Positions 11,727 through 22,147 of a stretch of 50,680 nucleotides of DNA are shown piece after piece. Under the pieces are notes generated by a model. That model did not search any database, had not been told where the DNA came from, and saw nothing but the letters and a program-made list of their open reading frames with translations. The DNA lies in NCBI GenBank assembly GCA_001179505.1, contig CDMY01000243.1, positions 330,190 to 380,869 of the forward strand, given 5' to 3'. Numbering within the stretch: the stretch's first letter is position 1; each line of letters starts with the position of its first letter. The position numbers and the translations under genes are program-made. This stretch comes from Vitrella brassicaformis. Lineage: Eukaryota; Sar; Vitrellaceae.

Positions 11727-14700
11727 TTATCTCGGCCATTGTGACACTGACGCCCGTCTCCCCTCCCTCTTGGGGGACCCCACACCCGTCGACCCCCTCT
11801 TCTGATCACGCGCCTTCTTCCCCCCTCCCTCCCTGTCCTTCTCCTTCTTTCGACTCTCTGCGGCTGTCATTGGGCTCGACCCGCTTGCGCCATCGTCGTC
11901 GCTCGTCTGTGCGACCGATGGCGGTGGGCCGCCCTTGCCGACGACCTCCCAGCTGCTCTCCAGCAGCTCCAGGGCTCGGTGGCCGGCCCAGCCCTCAGGG
12001 GCCGTGTTGTTGGTGCGGCTCATGAACTCAAGCAGGGCGCGGGAGGGGCCGTCGTTCTCCCATAACTCCATGCACCTGCAGCATCGATGGATGGATGGAT
12101 GAAGTGCAGTGCGGTGCAAAGGTTTGCGCACTTAGTGAATCCCTTGACGGCATCTTTCCAGTTGCCTTCGATGTACTGACACAATGCCGCTCTGAAAGGA
12201 TGCGATTCAAAGCACGGTACGGTGTCGTTATTCGGTTGGTCCGTCAGCATGTGTCCGTCCGTCCGTCCGTACCTGTGTTCATAGAAGAGCTGTTCAGGTA
12301 TCCTTTCCTGCAGTGTCGTGAGGTCCTTGTCGAACACAAACATGTACTCCACACCAGGACCAGACAAGTGGTCCTCTGGCAGCTCGGCCAACTCCTGCGT
12401 GACATACACAGACAGACAGACAGACAAAGACACAGGCAAGCCAACCCATGCCTCCCTCCGTCTGTGTGCGGCAAGGAGACATGCTCGCTCCCATGTATAC
12501 CGACACACATCACATCACATACCTCTGGTTTATGTATCTCTCCAAGGCAGCTGGATGTGTCCTTGCGCGGCACGACGTCGTCAGTGACGTCATACGCGAA
12601 GATGCCCGTGGGCTCGTGGAAGGCGAACCGGACAGTCACCACATCGAGCTTGCGGGTGCGCTCCTTCGCCTGCACACACATACAATACATATGCACAGGC
12701 AGACGGAGAGACACTCGTGCGATCATGGCTGGCTGTCGGGTGTGCGGCGGATCTTCCTACCTTGAGCGACAGCATGTTGTAGAACTGCTCCGACATGATG
12801 AGTGGAGTCTGGTAGACTTTGGTCGCTTCCTGACGCACAATATACACAGACCACATACATAGATCTCCATCCATCGACCTCTCATCACATCCATTACGTA
12901 TACACACGTACCTGCAGTTTCTCCGTGAGGCTGACGTGTGGCGAGAGGTATGATGCGTCGATCTTGAAGTCTGACCCAATGGCGCCCTCGATGGCCCAGC
13001 CCACATGCAGACCGTACCCGATACGCAGCCGGTGGCCCTTGCCAAACCGCTCCACCATCCGGGCGTCGGTCTCGAAGGCCAACACCTCAGACGAACGCCT
13101 ACACTCGTATGCACACCAGGATTGAGGGACGCAGACAGGCACGTGTGGTGTCTCACTTTGATTCGTCTACCTGATTTCGACAATAGCCTTAAGGAAGGCT
13201 ACGAGTGCCTTGTTGGCCGACTCTGCCGCCTTCATTGCCAGGCTACCATCCTGCCAGTCACAAGGAGCAGTGCGTGTCACAGAGAGCAGGTATTGTCCCT
13301 CCCTCTCTCCCTATGTCTACCCACCCGGGCCTGTGTGTCGTTTGTGTTGCCAATCTTCCATGTGAAGAGGAAGGCGTCTCCGACATTCTTGTTGGCCGCG
13401 CCGCTCCACCTGTGTGTGCAGTGGTGCGTGATGCGGCCCACCAAATTCACAAACACCATCACATCCTCCTGCACAGAAAGCAACGGACTAATCAGGCCGT
13501 GCATGTATGTGTCTCCTGCTCACTGCCTCACCTCTAGAGCCTCGGTTGCGTCGGTGAATCGTCGAATATCGCAGAATCCGAAGATGGCCTGAATGCGTCT
13601 CCCCGGTATCATGATGTTGAGTTCGCCGTCTCCGCTGCTCATGTTGTTGCCGATGACCTCCGCGCCGGCCTCGCCAAAGCCCACCTGCAGGAGGCCGCCG
13701 ATCTTGATGATGGTCTGCTCAAGCATGGACGTCTCCAGCTGGGGACCCTTCTTCTTCTTTCGCTTCTTCTTGGAAGAATCGTCGTCGTACTCGTCGATAC
13801 TCACCACCTGATGGAGGATTGTACAATCAGTGGATGGACACACACACAGAGAGAGCACGGGAAGGGAATGACAGACATGGCTGTTTGTGTGTGTCGCTTG
13901 TTTCACCTCTGGCTTCTTGAGGGGGTCGTCCGCGAGCTGTTTGATAATGTTGACCATATTCTCTATCGGCGCGATCACCAACGCCTATACATGTACACCC
14001 ACCCGCGTGATAAGATGGGGAGTCCGGTCTTGCGCGCGTACTTGTGTGTCTTTTGAGAAAAGCATCGCCAGTGTGCCCAGGAGGAAGCAAATGAACACCT
14101 TTTTCGTTGCGCAAGAGACAAGAATTCATGCGTACGTGCGTGTCGCCACATCCGTCTGTCAGTCTCGGACAAGTGAGTCACTCACCGTCTGCGCCATGTT
14201 CCACAGAGCCTCGTTGGTGCTCTTAATGCGAGTCTGAAGACACAAAGAGATGTCGGTTACGTTGCTTGCCTCTCTTTCTTTCTTCGTGTCTCTGTGAGGG
14301 GGTGTGTACATTGAATCTGGCGTATGCAGTCAGCGCCTTGCAGTTGTGCGCCTTCTCACAAAAAAAGGGCGAGTACGACACCGTTTCCAACTCAGCATCG
14401 CGGCATGGACAGTCGTTGGGGTCAACACCTGCCCAGATGGAATTGGGGCAGAGACAGGTCCCCATTCTTTGTCTCTGCTCGCTTTCTCTACATGCAGAGA
14501 ATCCCCATACCTCGACACTCCCATTCATCGTGCCGTTTCGAGCCTCGCCGGCACTCTGCATCCAGACAGCCAGCCATCCGCGGCACGGTAAGATGTGCAA
14601 GCGAACCAATCCCGAGTTCATCTTTGTATGCTCACTTCTTTCTTCATCAGTCGGGTCCCACGTCCTGGTCTCAGAGTCCCCATCTCTTTCGTACACAGTC

Positions 14701-15810
14701 GCCACCACGCGATCGATGTCTGTCATGCGGCCTCCCTGCCGGTAGTCGGGCACCCGCAGCCACAACAGACCAGCCAGCAGGTCGCCGTCCGTCGACTTGG
14801 CCGTCACTTGAGTGTAGTGGTATAGGAGCCGCTCCCACCCGTCGGTCGTCAGCCAGCCTTGAGCGTCAGCGTCGATGCACAAACGGTCCAGGGCAGCGAG
14901 TCCCTTCGACGAAACATCGGATTGGTAGTTATACCCGGCACTTATCTCCGCCGACGTGCCGAGGGAGTCGTCTACGGCCTGGAAAAGAGAACAGAGAAGC
15001 ACCACTCATCATGCACATTCCGTGCCACCCATCTGCTCTGGGACCGACCTCGGCAGTACAATTGGATCGTCCGAACCAGAACAGTTCCCTCAGTCCATAG
15101 AATTTGGCGTTGTCCTCCTCGCTCACTTGCAGCACGGGCAAGATGAAGAGCATGAGCAGCACCCCCACAATCACCTTGCGCGTCGTCATCTCGGAGAGGA
15201 ACTTGCCCAGCCTGCTGGCCTCCACCCGCTTAAGCGCAGCCTGCTTGGCGTTGAGGGCCGCCCGCGCCTGTTCCTTTAGCTTCTCCTCCTGGTCCTCGTC
15301 GCTCGCCTTGGTGCAGTACTTGTACAGCTTGACAATGCGAATCAGCCGGATCAGTCGCACGAGACGGACAATGCGCCCCGCCCTCGCCCCTGCTCGCGAT
15401 GCCTTACCCGCCCTGGCGGCCTCGCCGGCCCCGCCGTCGGTGGATATGCCCAGAACCTCCTTTATGGGGTCGACAACCCATGGAATGTCGGGGACGAGGG
15501 AGAGGGTGGCAATGATATCGAGCCAGAAGAAGAAGCTCCACTTGTAGTTCTCCTTTGTAATGGAGTTGATGATGAGCTCAAATGCAAAAAGCAGCAGCGA
15601 GATGAGGAACAAGGCGTAGAAGTAGGGGTCCGAGGGCTTGTAGAAGCCCGCCAGCCGCACGTCGTCACCGAAGAGGGCGAATATGGTCACGAATGTCATC
15701 AAGATGGTCATGAACCGCCCGTCGATGAATGCCTCAAGGCTGGCGGCGATCTCATCGGTGCCCTCCTTGTTGGTCGTCTCCTGCTCGTCAACACCGCCCT
15801 GCGCAGCCAT
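11727..15810 (-). CDS. Voltage-sensor domain fused to class III adenylate/guanylate cyclase
   Basis: Sixteen minus-strand exons (15810-15049, 14978-14636, 14555-14511, 14428-14310, 14233-14186, 14098-14042, 13984-13907, 13807-13532, 13468-13325, 13250-13171, 13098-12912, 12829-12761, 12669-12523, 12394-12273, 12191-12132, 12075-11727); all phases close, ~961 residues. Exon 1 gives S1-S4 of an ion-channel voltage sensor: four hydrophobic helices (~33-165), the last an Arg-every-third-residue S4 (RIVRLVRLIRLIRIVKLYKY), then a further helix (VIVGVLLMLFILPVLQV). No K+ pore signature follows; instead there is a ~190-residue Cys-containing, probably extracellular segment, then one more helix (FICFLLGTLAMLF). 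The C-terminal half is a cyclase catalytic domain: FGFCDIRRFT and NVGDAFLF supply both metal-binding Asp residues, and GYGLHVGWAIEGAIG and KIDASYLSPHVSLTEKLQ follow. The usual VN-x-A-x-R catalytic pair reads VS-L-T-E-K here. Makes cAMP or cGMP at a membrane; voltage gating is inferred. Similar channel-cyclase fusions are known in ciliates and apicomplexans. Confidence 0.85.
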
Positions 15811-16459
15811 GATGGAACCCTGTCACTTCAAGGCCCTAGACAGAGCCTGACGCGCTCTGGAGACAACCGAACCAAGTGGAGACGACCTGGGACAAGCGGA
15901 GAGGCAGCGTAGTGTATCTTTTAGTTGAAACTGTTCTGTTTCGAGAGGCGATCGGCGAGACGGGGGTAGACGGGGGCCAAGCTAGTTTTTGGGGCCAGCC
16001 CGATTTCTCGCCGCGCGAGTCTCTTTCTTTTCCTTCAGCTTTTTCTTTCTTTTCGCTTCCCGTCGTGGCGTCTGCAGTGAAAATATCATGACGCCCTCTC
16101 CCTTCAGCTGAGTGGACTCAGCTACCTTCCCAGCTGATGCCGTGCTGTCGCACATACCGTGTGCCGTGTCCAGTGCTGTTGCCGCCGTTGGTTTCCGTCC
16201 AGGTGCCATCACTCCTTCTCGCCAATGCTCGCCTGTGCGAGCGTGCAGGTTCCCCGCCCTCGTCTCTGCACCGCAATGGACAAGTTCCAACCCTGCCCAT
16301 GCGACGCCCTCAACGGCCAGGCATCGCTTGAAAATGCAGGTCTCGGAGTTGGACGACAATGGGCAGATGATGTGGCCAACTCCGAGAATGCAGCAGTGGT
16401 GCACCAGCAAGTGTCCTTACACATCTACTGAGCCATGGACCTCGCATTCATATTTGCAG
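15811..16459. other. Intergenic region, possible 5' part of the helicase-like locus
   Basis: About 650 bp upstream of the first exon I can support in the next locus. An ATG at 16276 opens a 51-codon frame (MDKFQPCPCDALNGQ...), but its only plausible donor gives a frame that does not join the following exon, so I left it out. Contains a TTTCTTTTCC-type pyrimidine tract near 16021-16060. Confidence 0.3.
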
Positions 16460-18952
16460 GTTTTGGAACGTTCTGAAGTTGAACGATTGCAGCAGGAGCG
16501 CAAGGCCCTCAACGAGGTAGGTCTGCTCATGTCGTCAACGCATCGGAGGTGTATTGGTGTTGTCCTTTGTTGCTGTTCCTTTGCAGCGAGTTTCCTCAAT
16601 GTCTCCCGCCCTTACCAGAACAAGGGTGCTGTACGGCCATCTGCCAATACATGAGCACGTGGGGTGAGCTCTCTACATTGACGTGCATCTCATTGACGCA
16701 CCGGCCATCTGTGGCCGTTTATCTTTCAGGACATAGCAACAACAATATTCTCCAACATACTGTCTTGCCTGATTGCCTGGCAAGACAGTCACGGTACAAG
16801 ACACAGTCTTTTTGTCACTTGCAGCGTAACTTTTTGCTTCTCACGTCTTTCTACATGCGTTCGCAGGTCCATCACCTGCTCAAAGACTGCAATACCGAGG
16901 AGGGGTGGCGGATTCTAGTTATATTGCCAACAGTCGTTGCCACCGACGAGGCCGCCAAGTATTAGCGATCCATTCATCCTTAGACGAGATCCAGGTTCCA
17001 TGGTTGATGTCTGTCGTGCAGGAAAATAAATAGGCCGAGGCGTGGGTGCCTGGGGGAGGAGGTGGGGATCGTGACCGGAGAGGGGCGGCTTTGTGACAGA
17101 AAAAAGTTTGGCAGATGCGAGTCTGACTTTATTTTTTCCACAGCGGGTAAGACGATTCTGCCTCACACGCGATCGCAGTGCTGCATCTCAGACTGCCGTA
17201 TCTCCTGCATCTTCAGGATCTGCCCTCACTATCCTGTCATCAAGTCCGAAAACGAAGTGGATTTGTCTGCTAGATGAAGCTCATGTGACGGACATGGACA
17301 CTGAGGCATGTATGGTAAGATGGCGTCTCTCTTTCAAGCTCTCTAGTCAAGTCTCTTTGCTTTAATTCAGACAAAACTAAAACAAATGTATGACGACGCC
17401 CAGTGTCCGTGTCGGGTTGTGTTGATATCCGCAACGCTCGCCAAGGGTACAAAACAAATGAGTCGCTCTCTTTGCCGACACCATTGCTAACATATGTGAT
17501 GCAGACAAACTCATAAAATACTTCTGCGGCACACACCTAGAGGTACCTTAGCCGATCTCTGCAGATCACACGCACAACTGCATAATGCACGTCTTTCGCT
17601 GGCTGCTTTCGGCTGCAGCGTTGCGGACTGAAGGAATTTCATGGACGGTCTGCCAGGATCGACACCCGGTATCTGACCGACGAGCTTCTCGACGAGCTCC
17701 TGCCCGACGTAAGCACAACAACAGCTGAAACACAACGTTGACACGACAGATGATATGTCATAAGTGAGGCATTGTCCTGTGAATGCATTTCGTTCAGTTG
17801 GGGTTGAGTATGGACAAATTCACCTTCAACATCAACAACCCCACCCTAGTCGCGGCGGAGCTCCCGAATCAAATCAAGGTGTCGATCCACGAGGTTGCAG
17901 CTCTCTTATGTGGTGAGTCAATCGCGCTCAAAAAAACAAGGGAGCTATACGACGAAATGCCAATACATGTAGCGCTCTCTACAGTGCTTTTTGATGGCAC
18001 AATTTCCTCATTATTCTGTTTCACACAGGAGATCGTCGAGAAGGTGTTCACGAACAAACTGACAACGATCGAAGCCCCAACGGGGAGTGGAAAAGCATTG
18101 ACGGTCGGATGTACTCTACAAGTGCAGGAAATAAAAGACGCTGGACCACTCTTCACGGAGCCACGGGAGGGAGCTGGGTTAACTTATTTGAGGAATGTAA
18201 GCTATTGACACACTGTGAGACGAAACAATTAGCGAGAGCCCTTGTTGCCTATTTCAGGTTATGCATGGACTTCCATGTTTGCCAGAAGGGGCCGTCCTTG
18301 TATTCTATGGACAAAGTCACCAGCACTGGCACTACCGAGACATCATTGACAAAGCTCTGTCAGCACATCTATTATGTGTGCTCTTCAGGAGCTTTATTTG
18401 GTGCATGTATGGAGGCCCTTCTGGCTGCGTCTATTGCAGAGACGCCAAGAATTATCATACTATCCGATGGGTGAGGAAAAATAGCGGAGCTGCCGGTGAT
18501 GGTATGACGTGAGGCTTGCTTGCTGTGATTGCTGTGCCAGAGCTTTCAAGTCCCCAAGCACATATGCTCGCCACTGGAGGCCAAGGGGCTTTTCATGTTT
18601 CGTAAGCCGAGGGCAAGCTACATTGAATGTGTGCATCTCCGTCCTGTTTCTGCGTCTGTGTGGTTTATAGATGTGTGATGTGACACGAGAGGTATTTGCA
18701 TTTAGGGCTTTATTGCAACACTACAACAAGGATGACCTTTCCTTCATTCTGGTAGACTACACTTTGACCACATTCGAAGGCTGCTCCTCTGTCTATATCT
18801 CTGTGTCACGCGCAGACGTCAGCAGCTGGGGGTGGTCTGTCAAGGAAGTGCACGCCAATGGGGCTCGACTATTTGTCTGTGAGGGCGGCTGCGCGGGTAA
18901 GCGAGTCAATGCATAGCAGTTTCGGCTTTCCCTCATTGTTCTTTGTTGCCAG

Positions 18953-20280
18953 GTGTACACTCGGCTCCTGAAGCGCCTTCCTCGTCTCAGACTGCTCCAT
19001 GCAGGGTGAGACACACAATGACACGATAAGCTTGAAGCAGAGAAGTGAGCCTTGTGTATGTCTATAGCAAGAAGCCGAGTAGCTGTCTGAATAGCATAGG
19101 GGGCCTGAAGCAGTGGAAGGCGACTCTAGCCGCAGGTGAGAGCATAAACAATTGGCTAGAGTCGCCTTCTAGTAACTGTCGTTTCACTCTTATTTCGCAG
19201 CATATGGGCAGGCCCCAATAATGCAGTCGCTCCTGGAGGGAGCATGGGAGTGCCCTGTTGGCGAAGGTGTGTATTGACGATGGATACACGCACTCATGCA
19301 CACGTGTCTCTTGGTGTCTCGTCTCATTCAGGACTACCCATTCTGATAGACGACAAGCAGTCGGGGCTCTCCCTTCCTACAAGTGGCTCAATAGAGGACA
19401 GGATGAGGGCGCCAGTCTGTTTTCTTTCGGCGCGGTGGGCACACACACAGGCCAAGCGCACTTACATGACCCGACAAACAAGGGCTGACGTGTTTTGCTG
19501 TACTCAGCCGGAAGATAACGAGAGAGGGAGATTTTATGCATGATCGACTGACAAGAATAACAACCGCTGAGTAAGTCAAAAAACACCGCGCTGTTCTGTT
19601 TGCAAGCAACAAGACGGCTTGTCTTTCAGGGAATGGGGGATGTTTGAGTATTTCACCACAGTCGGTTGCCGCCACGGCCAGTGGCTAATCTAAGAGCCGG
19701 TCACGCTCGACGCCAAAAAACGGCGAGGCCTGCTCATTCTATGCCCGGACGACCAATGGCTGGTGGGCCCCTGGTTTGTGGAACGGTACTCGGCTGTGGT
19801 GGGGATCCACACCGACCGGGATGCGACAGACATCATCTTCAAGACAAAGATCGACGCCGCTCGCATCTGCCGCATCCAGGCCATGCGCCATACACTTGGG
19901 AAAATCGTAAGTCATTGACAGACCGACAACCTCTGGCTGGCTCCATTTCACCCCCTACTTCTTGTCTCGCCACAGATGAATTCAAATCCATTCTCTCCCC
20001 AAGCCCGTGTGCTGCAGGCTTCCCTGGAGCGGTGAGCGTGTGGAAGAAAAGAAGTTGTTGCTTCCCTTGGGTAAAGACCTCGTTTGTGTGTGTGTGGCTA
20101 TGTCTGTGGAATGGACTACTCTTTTATCAGCGCAGACGAGAGCAAATGAAATAAAACAACACTGGCCCAACGGGACTTCATAGATGACACGCTGGAGAAG
20201 CTGGAAAAAGACACTGGCAGGCCTCCCCACGGAGGCCACCATGTGACATCCATCTTCCTGCCCTTAAGGAGGCTGCCAGG
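18953..20280 (+). repeat. Tandem module, copy A (helicase-like locus)
   Basis: Exons 18953-19005, 19068-19135, 19201-19266, 19332-19434, 19508-19570, 19630-19906, 19976-20031 and a decayed last block to about 20280. Encoded peptides include VYTRLLKRLPRLRLLHAG, WKATLAAG, SLLEGAWECPVGEG, MRAPVCFLSAR, WGMFEYFTTVGC and a segment ending HTLGKI. The phase is open up to TGG CTA ATC TAA at 19691-19693, and the same frame then stays open for 71 codons to a GTAAGT donor at 19907, so the TAA interrupts otherwise intact coding sequence. Confidence 0.7.
19116..19169. repeat. 16-bp perfect inverted repeat spanning a splice donor
   Basis: Left arm GAAGGCGACTCTAGCC at 19116-19131 and right arm GGCTAGAGTCGCCTTC at 19154-19169 are exact reverse complements with a 22-nt loop. 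The loop contains the CAG|GTGAG donor (intron starts 19136). Copy B has no equivalent stem at the matching place. Confidence 0.8.
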
Positions 20281-20337
20281 GTGAGTACAACGCAGAGTCT
20301 ACTAGCGTGTGATCGGCCCCGCACCTGTCTGTTGCAG

Positions 20338-21733
20338 ATCTACCGACAGCTCCTGCAGCGATGCGTGCATCTCAAACTCATCCACCAAGGGTGAGACACG
20401 TAAGCATTGAATCTCGGGAGGTCATATGATGTGTGTGTGTGTGTGTGCGTGTGTGTGTATGTGTCTCAGTGCCACACCGCAGAGCTGCCTGGCAGCCCCA
20501 GAAGGTCCCGTCCCAAGGCTATGGAAGGCTACACTTGCCGCCGGTGAGACCACACATCCTGCAACTTATGCACATCATGATTGCATGCCTCACGGCGGTG
20601 TCTTGTCGCCTGCAGCTTACAGACGGGCCTTCATCGAGGAGTCGCTGCTAGAGGGGACGTGGAACTGCTCGATTGGCGAAGGTACGGCAGTCGACTGATA
20701 CAAATATGTATCTCTCGTGCTTCTAGCTGCAGGGCTGCCCGTCAGAATACACAAGCAATCGAGTGCTTCCCTTCTAGCCAGCGGCTTCATGGAAACCAGA
20801 ATGAAGGAGCCTGCAGTGTTTTTGTCTGCGCGGTAAGCATAACGAGTCAGCGAAGGCAATCCTTAAAGCCCACAGCCCATTTGCATGCCGCGTCGCACAA
20901 TCAAGAGTGAACCAATCTGTTGGCTGTGTTTCAGACGACCATCAGCAGGGAAGGGTTTACCCATGACCGCTGAGTAAGCCACTTCAATCGATTGCAATGC
21001 CTTCTCAAGCAATAAGACCTTCCCTTTCATTGTCAGTGACTGGGGGCTACTTGAAGACCTCACAACTGCCTTGTGTCGCGAGGGGGGGTGGCTCATCAAT
21101 CGAGCTGTCACTGATGATGCCAAGACAGCTCGAGGGCTGCCCCTGAACTCGCCGCACTCGCTGTTGCTGGGGTCTTCCATCAGGGGGCGGGAGACATGAT
21201 ATTCAAGGCAGAGTTTGACGACCAGCGCGCCTCCCGCCTCCTTGCCATGAGGCAAAAAATATCAGAAATTGTAAGTGGTGAACAGACAACTACTCTCACC
21301 TGCTACACCTCATGTGTTGACGTTGATTTCATTCAGATGAAAGTATGCCCATTTGCGCCGACAACCCCTGTCGTGAATGCTCCTCTGCGAGGGTAGGCAC
21401 AGACAAATGTCTTCTTAATCCCTTACTTACTCTGCGTATGCCAGCAGCTTTGTTTGTGCCGCCTCCTACAAGTTTCAGAAATTGAAGGAAATGCACTCAT
21501 TAGTGCAAACCGAAGACCATCGGGAGGCGGCACAGACAACATTTGAAGCCTTAAAGGGGGAGCTGGAGAAAATGAAACAGAATAGGATGGGGAGACAGCT
21601 ATCACAGCGGCAGACAAGGGATGAAGCTTTCTTGAAGGCACATTTGAGGGATTCCGTGGAGTCAGCGACATTCTTCGGCTATTCAAATTGGAGCGACAGC
21701 CAGGTCGACGGCTGCTTCGAAGAATTACCGTGA
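20338..21733 (+). repeat. Tandem module, copy B (helicase-like locus)
   Basis: Exons 20338-20390, 20470-20543, 20616-20681, 20733-20832, 20935-20973, 21037 to ~21270, 21337-21392, 21445-21733. Peptides parallel copy A: IYRQLLQRCVHLKLIHQG, LWKATLAAG, SLLEGTWNCSIGEG, MKEPAVFLSARR, WGLLEDLTTALC. Exon lengths match copy A exactly or in multiples of three (53/53, 68/74, 66/66, 103/100, 63/39, 56/56). Around 21190 the frame runs into TGA (21197), while the copy-A-like continuation (DMIFKAEFDD...) is in another frame, so this copy carries a deletion plus frameshift. The last exon encodes a Glu/Lys/Gln-rich helical segment and ends at TGA 21731-21733. Confidence 0.7.
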
Positions 21734-22147
21734 GTGAAGACAAATGACTGTAACGAATAGATGTCTATGGCTTTGTCATGGCTGTTTTACAGGATGCCGC
21801 CCCGAATGTGTTCAGGAACAGCAGCGAAGGCGGGAGCTGTTTTTTCATCATCGCTGCCTACATCTTATATTCGTCCGTTTCATCTTTTCTCGTTGCCATG
21901 TCTCTGTGAGGCTTGCGCGCGCCTCTTACACATCGCTGCCTACATCTTTATATCTTGTGGTGTTGCTTTTCGATGACGGATTCGATGGTGACACAAACTT
22001 ATGGACAACTTCATGCGATTCACTACCATATGTGTCTATGCGTACACAAGTGAGACAGAAAGTCATTTTGCTCGGAGAGCGATATCTACATGTGCAAACT
22101 GATCTTCCCGTCCTCCCCATATATATCCCACCCCGTCAGTCAGTAAG
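21734..22147. other. Convergent intergenic region with a short direct repeat
   Basis: About 410 bp between the helicase-like locus and the stop of the minus-strand release factor gene. A 22/23-nt direct repeat (CATCGCTGCCTACATCTT followed by one or two T and ATAT) occurs at 21849-21870 and 21931-21953. No coding potential recognised. Confidence 0.5.

Larger units (their letters stand above)
16460..21733 (+). pseudogene. Degenerate DEAH/SF2 helicase-like locus with tandemly duplicated 3' part
   Basis: Exon-like blocks on the plus strand: 16460-16516, 16587-16663, 16730-16793, 16867-~16970, 17144-17314, 17371-17446, 17505-17542, 17619-17708, 17798-17878, 18029-18103, 18128-18196, 18258-~18470, ~18540-18599, ~18671-18901, then two copies of a downstream module. 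Helicase signs: RILVILPTVVATDE (motif Ia-like), WICLLDEAHVTDMDTE (motif II, DEAH at 17273-17284), RVVLISATLAKG (motif III), DKLIKYFCG, IEAPTGSGKALT (Walker A, 18074-18094), EGAVLVFYGQSHQHW (motif IV-like), ASIAETPRIIILSDG (motif V, cf. TNIAETS), and SVYISVSRADVSSWGW where motif VI (QRxGRxGR) should be but is lost. The Walker A lies downstream of DEAH; motifs IV and V are in different frames with no credible intron between; an in-frame TAA sits at 19691. Hence pseudogene or fast-decaying gene. No 5' end is fixed. It could instead be a live, highly divergent helicase with junctions I misread. Confidence 0.6.

Noticed and set aside
18190-18474. Single exon joining motif IV and motif V of the helicase-like locus
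   Set aside because: The two motifs are in different frames; the only GT...AG able to fix the frame would be a 13-nt intron, which is not credible.
21037-21270. Intron in copy B (donor near 21094, acceptor CATCAG at 21182) to avoid the TGA
   Set aside because: It would delete the block that is conserved with copy A, and its donor GTCACT is poor. A deletion plus frameshift explains it better.
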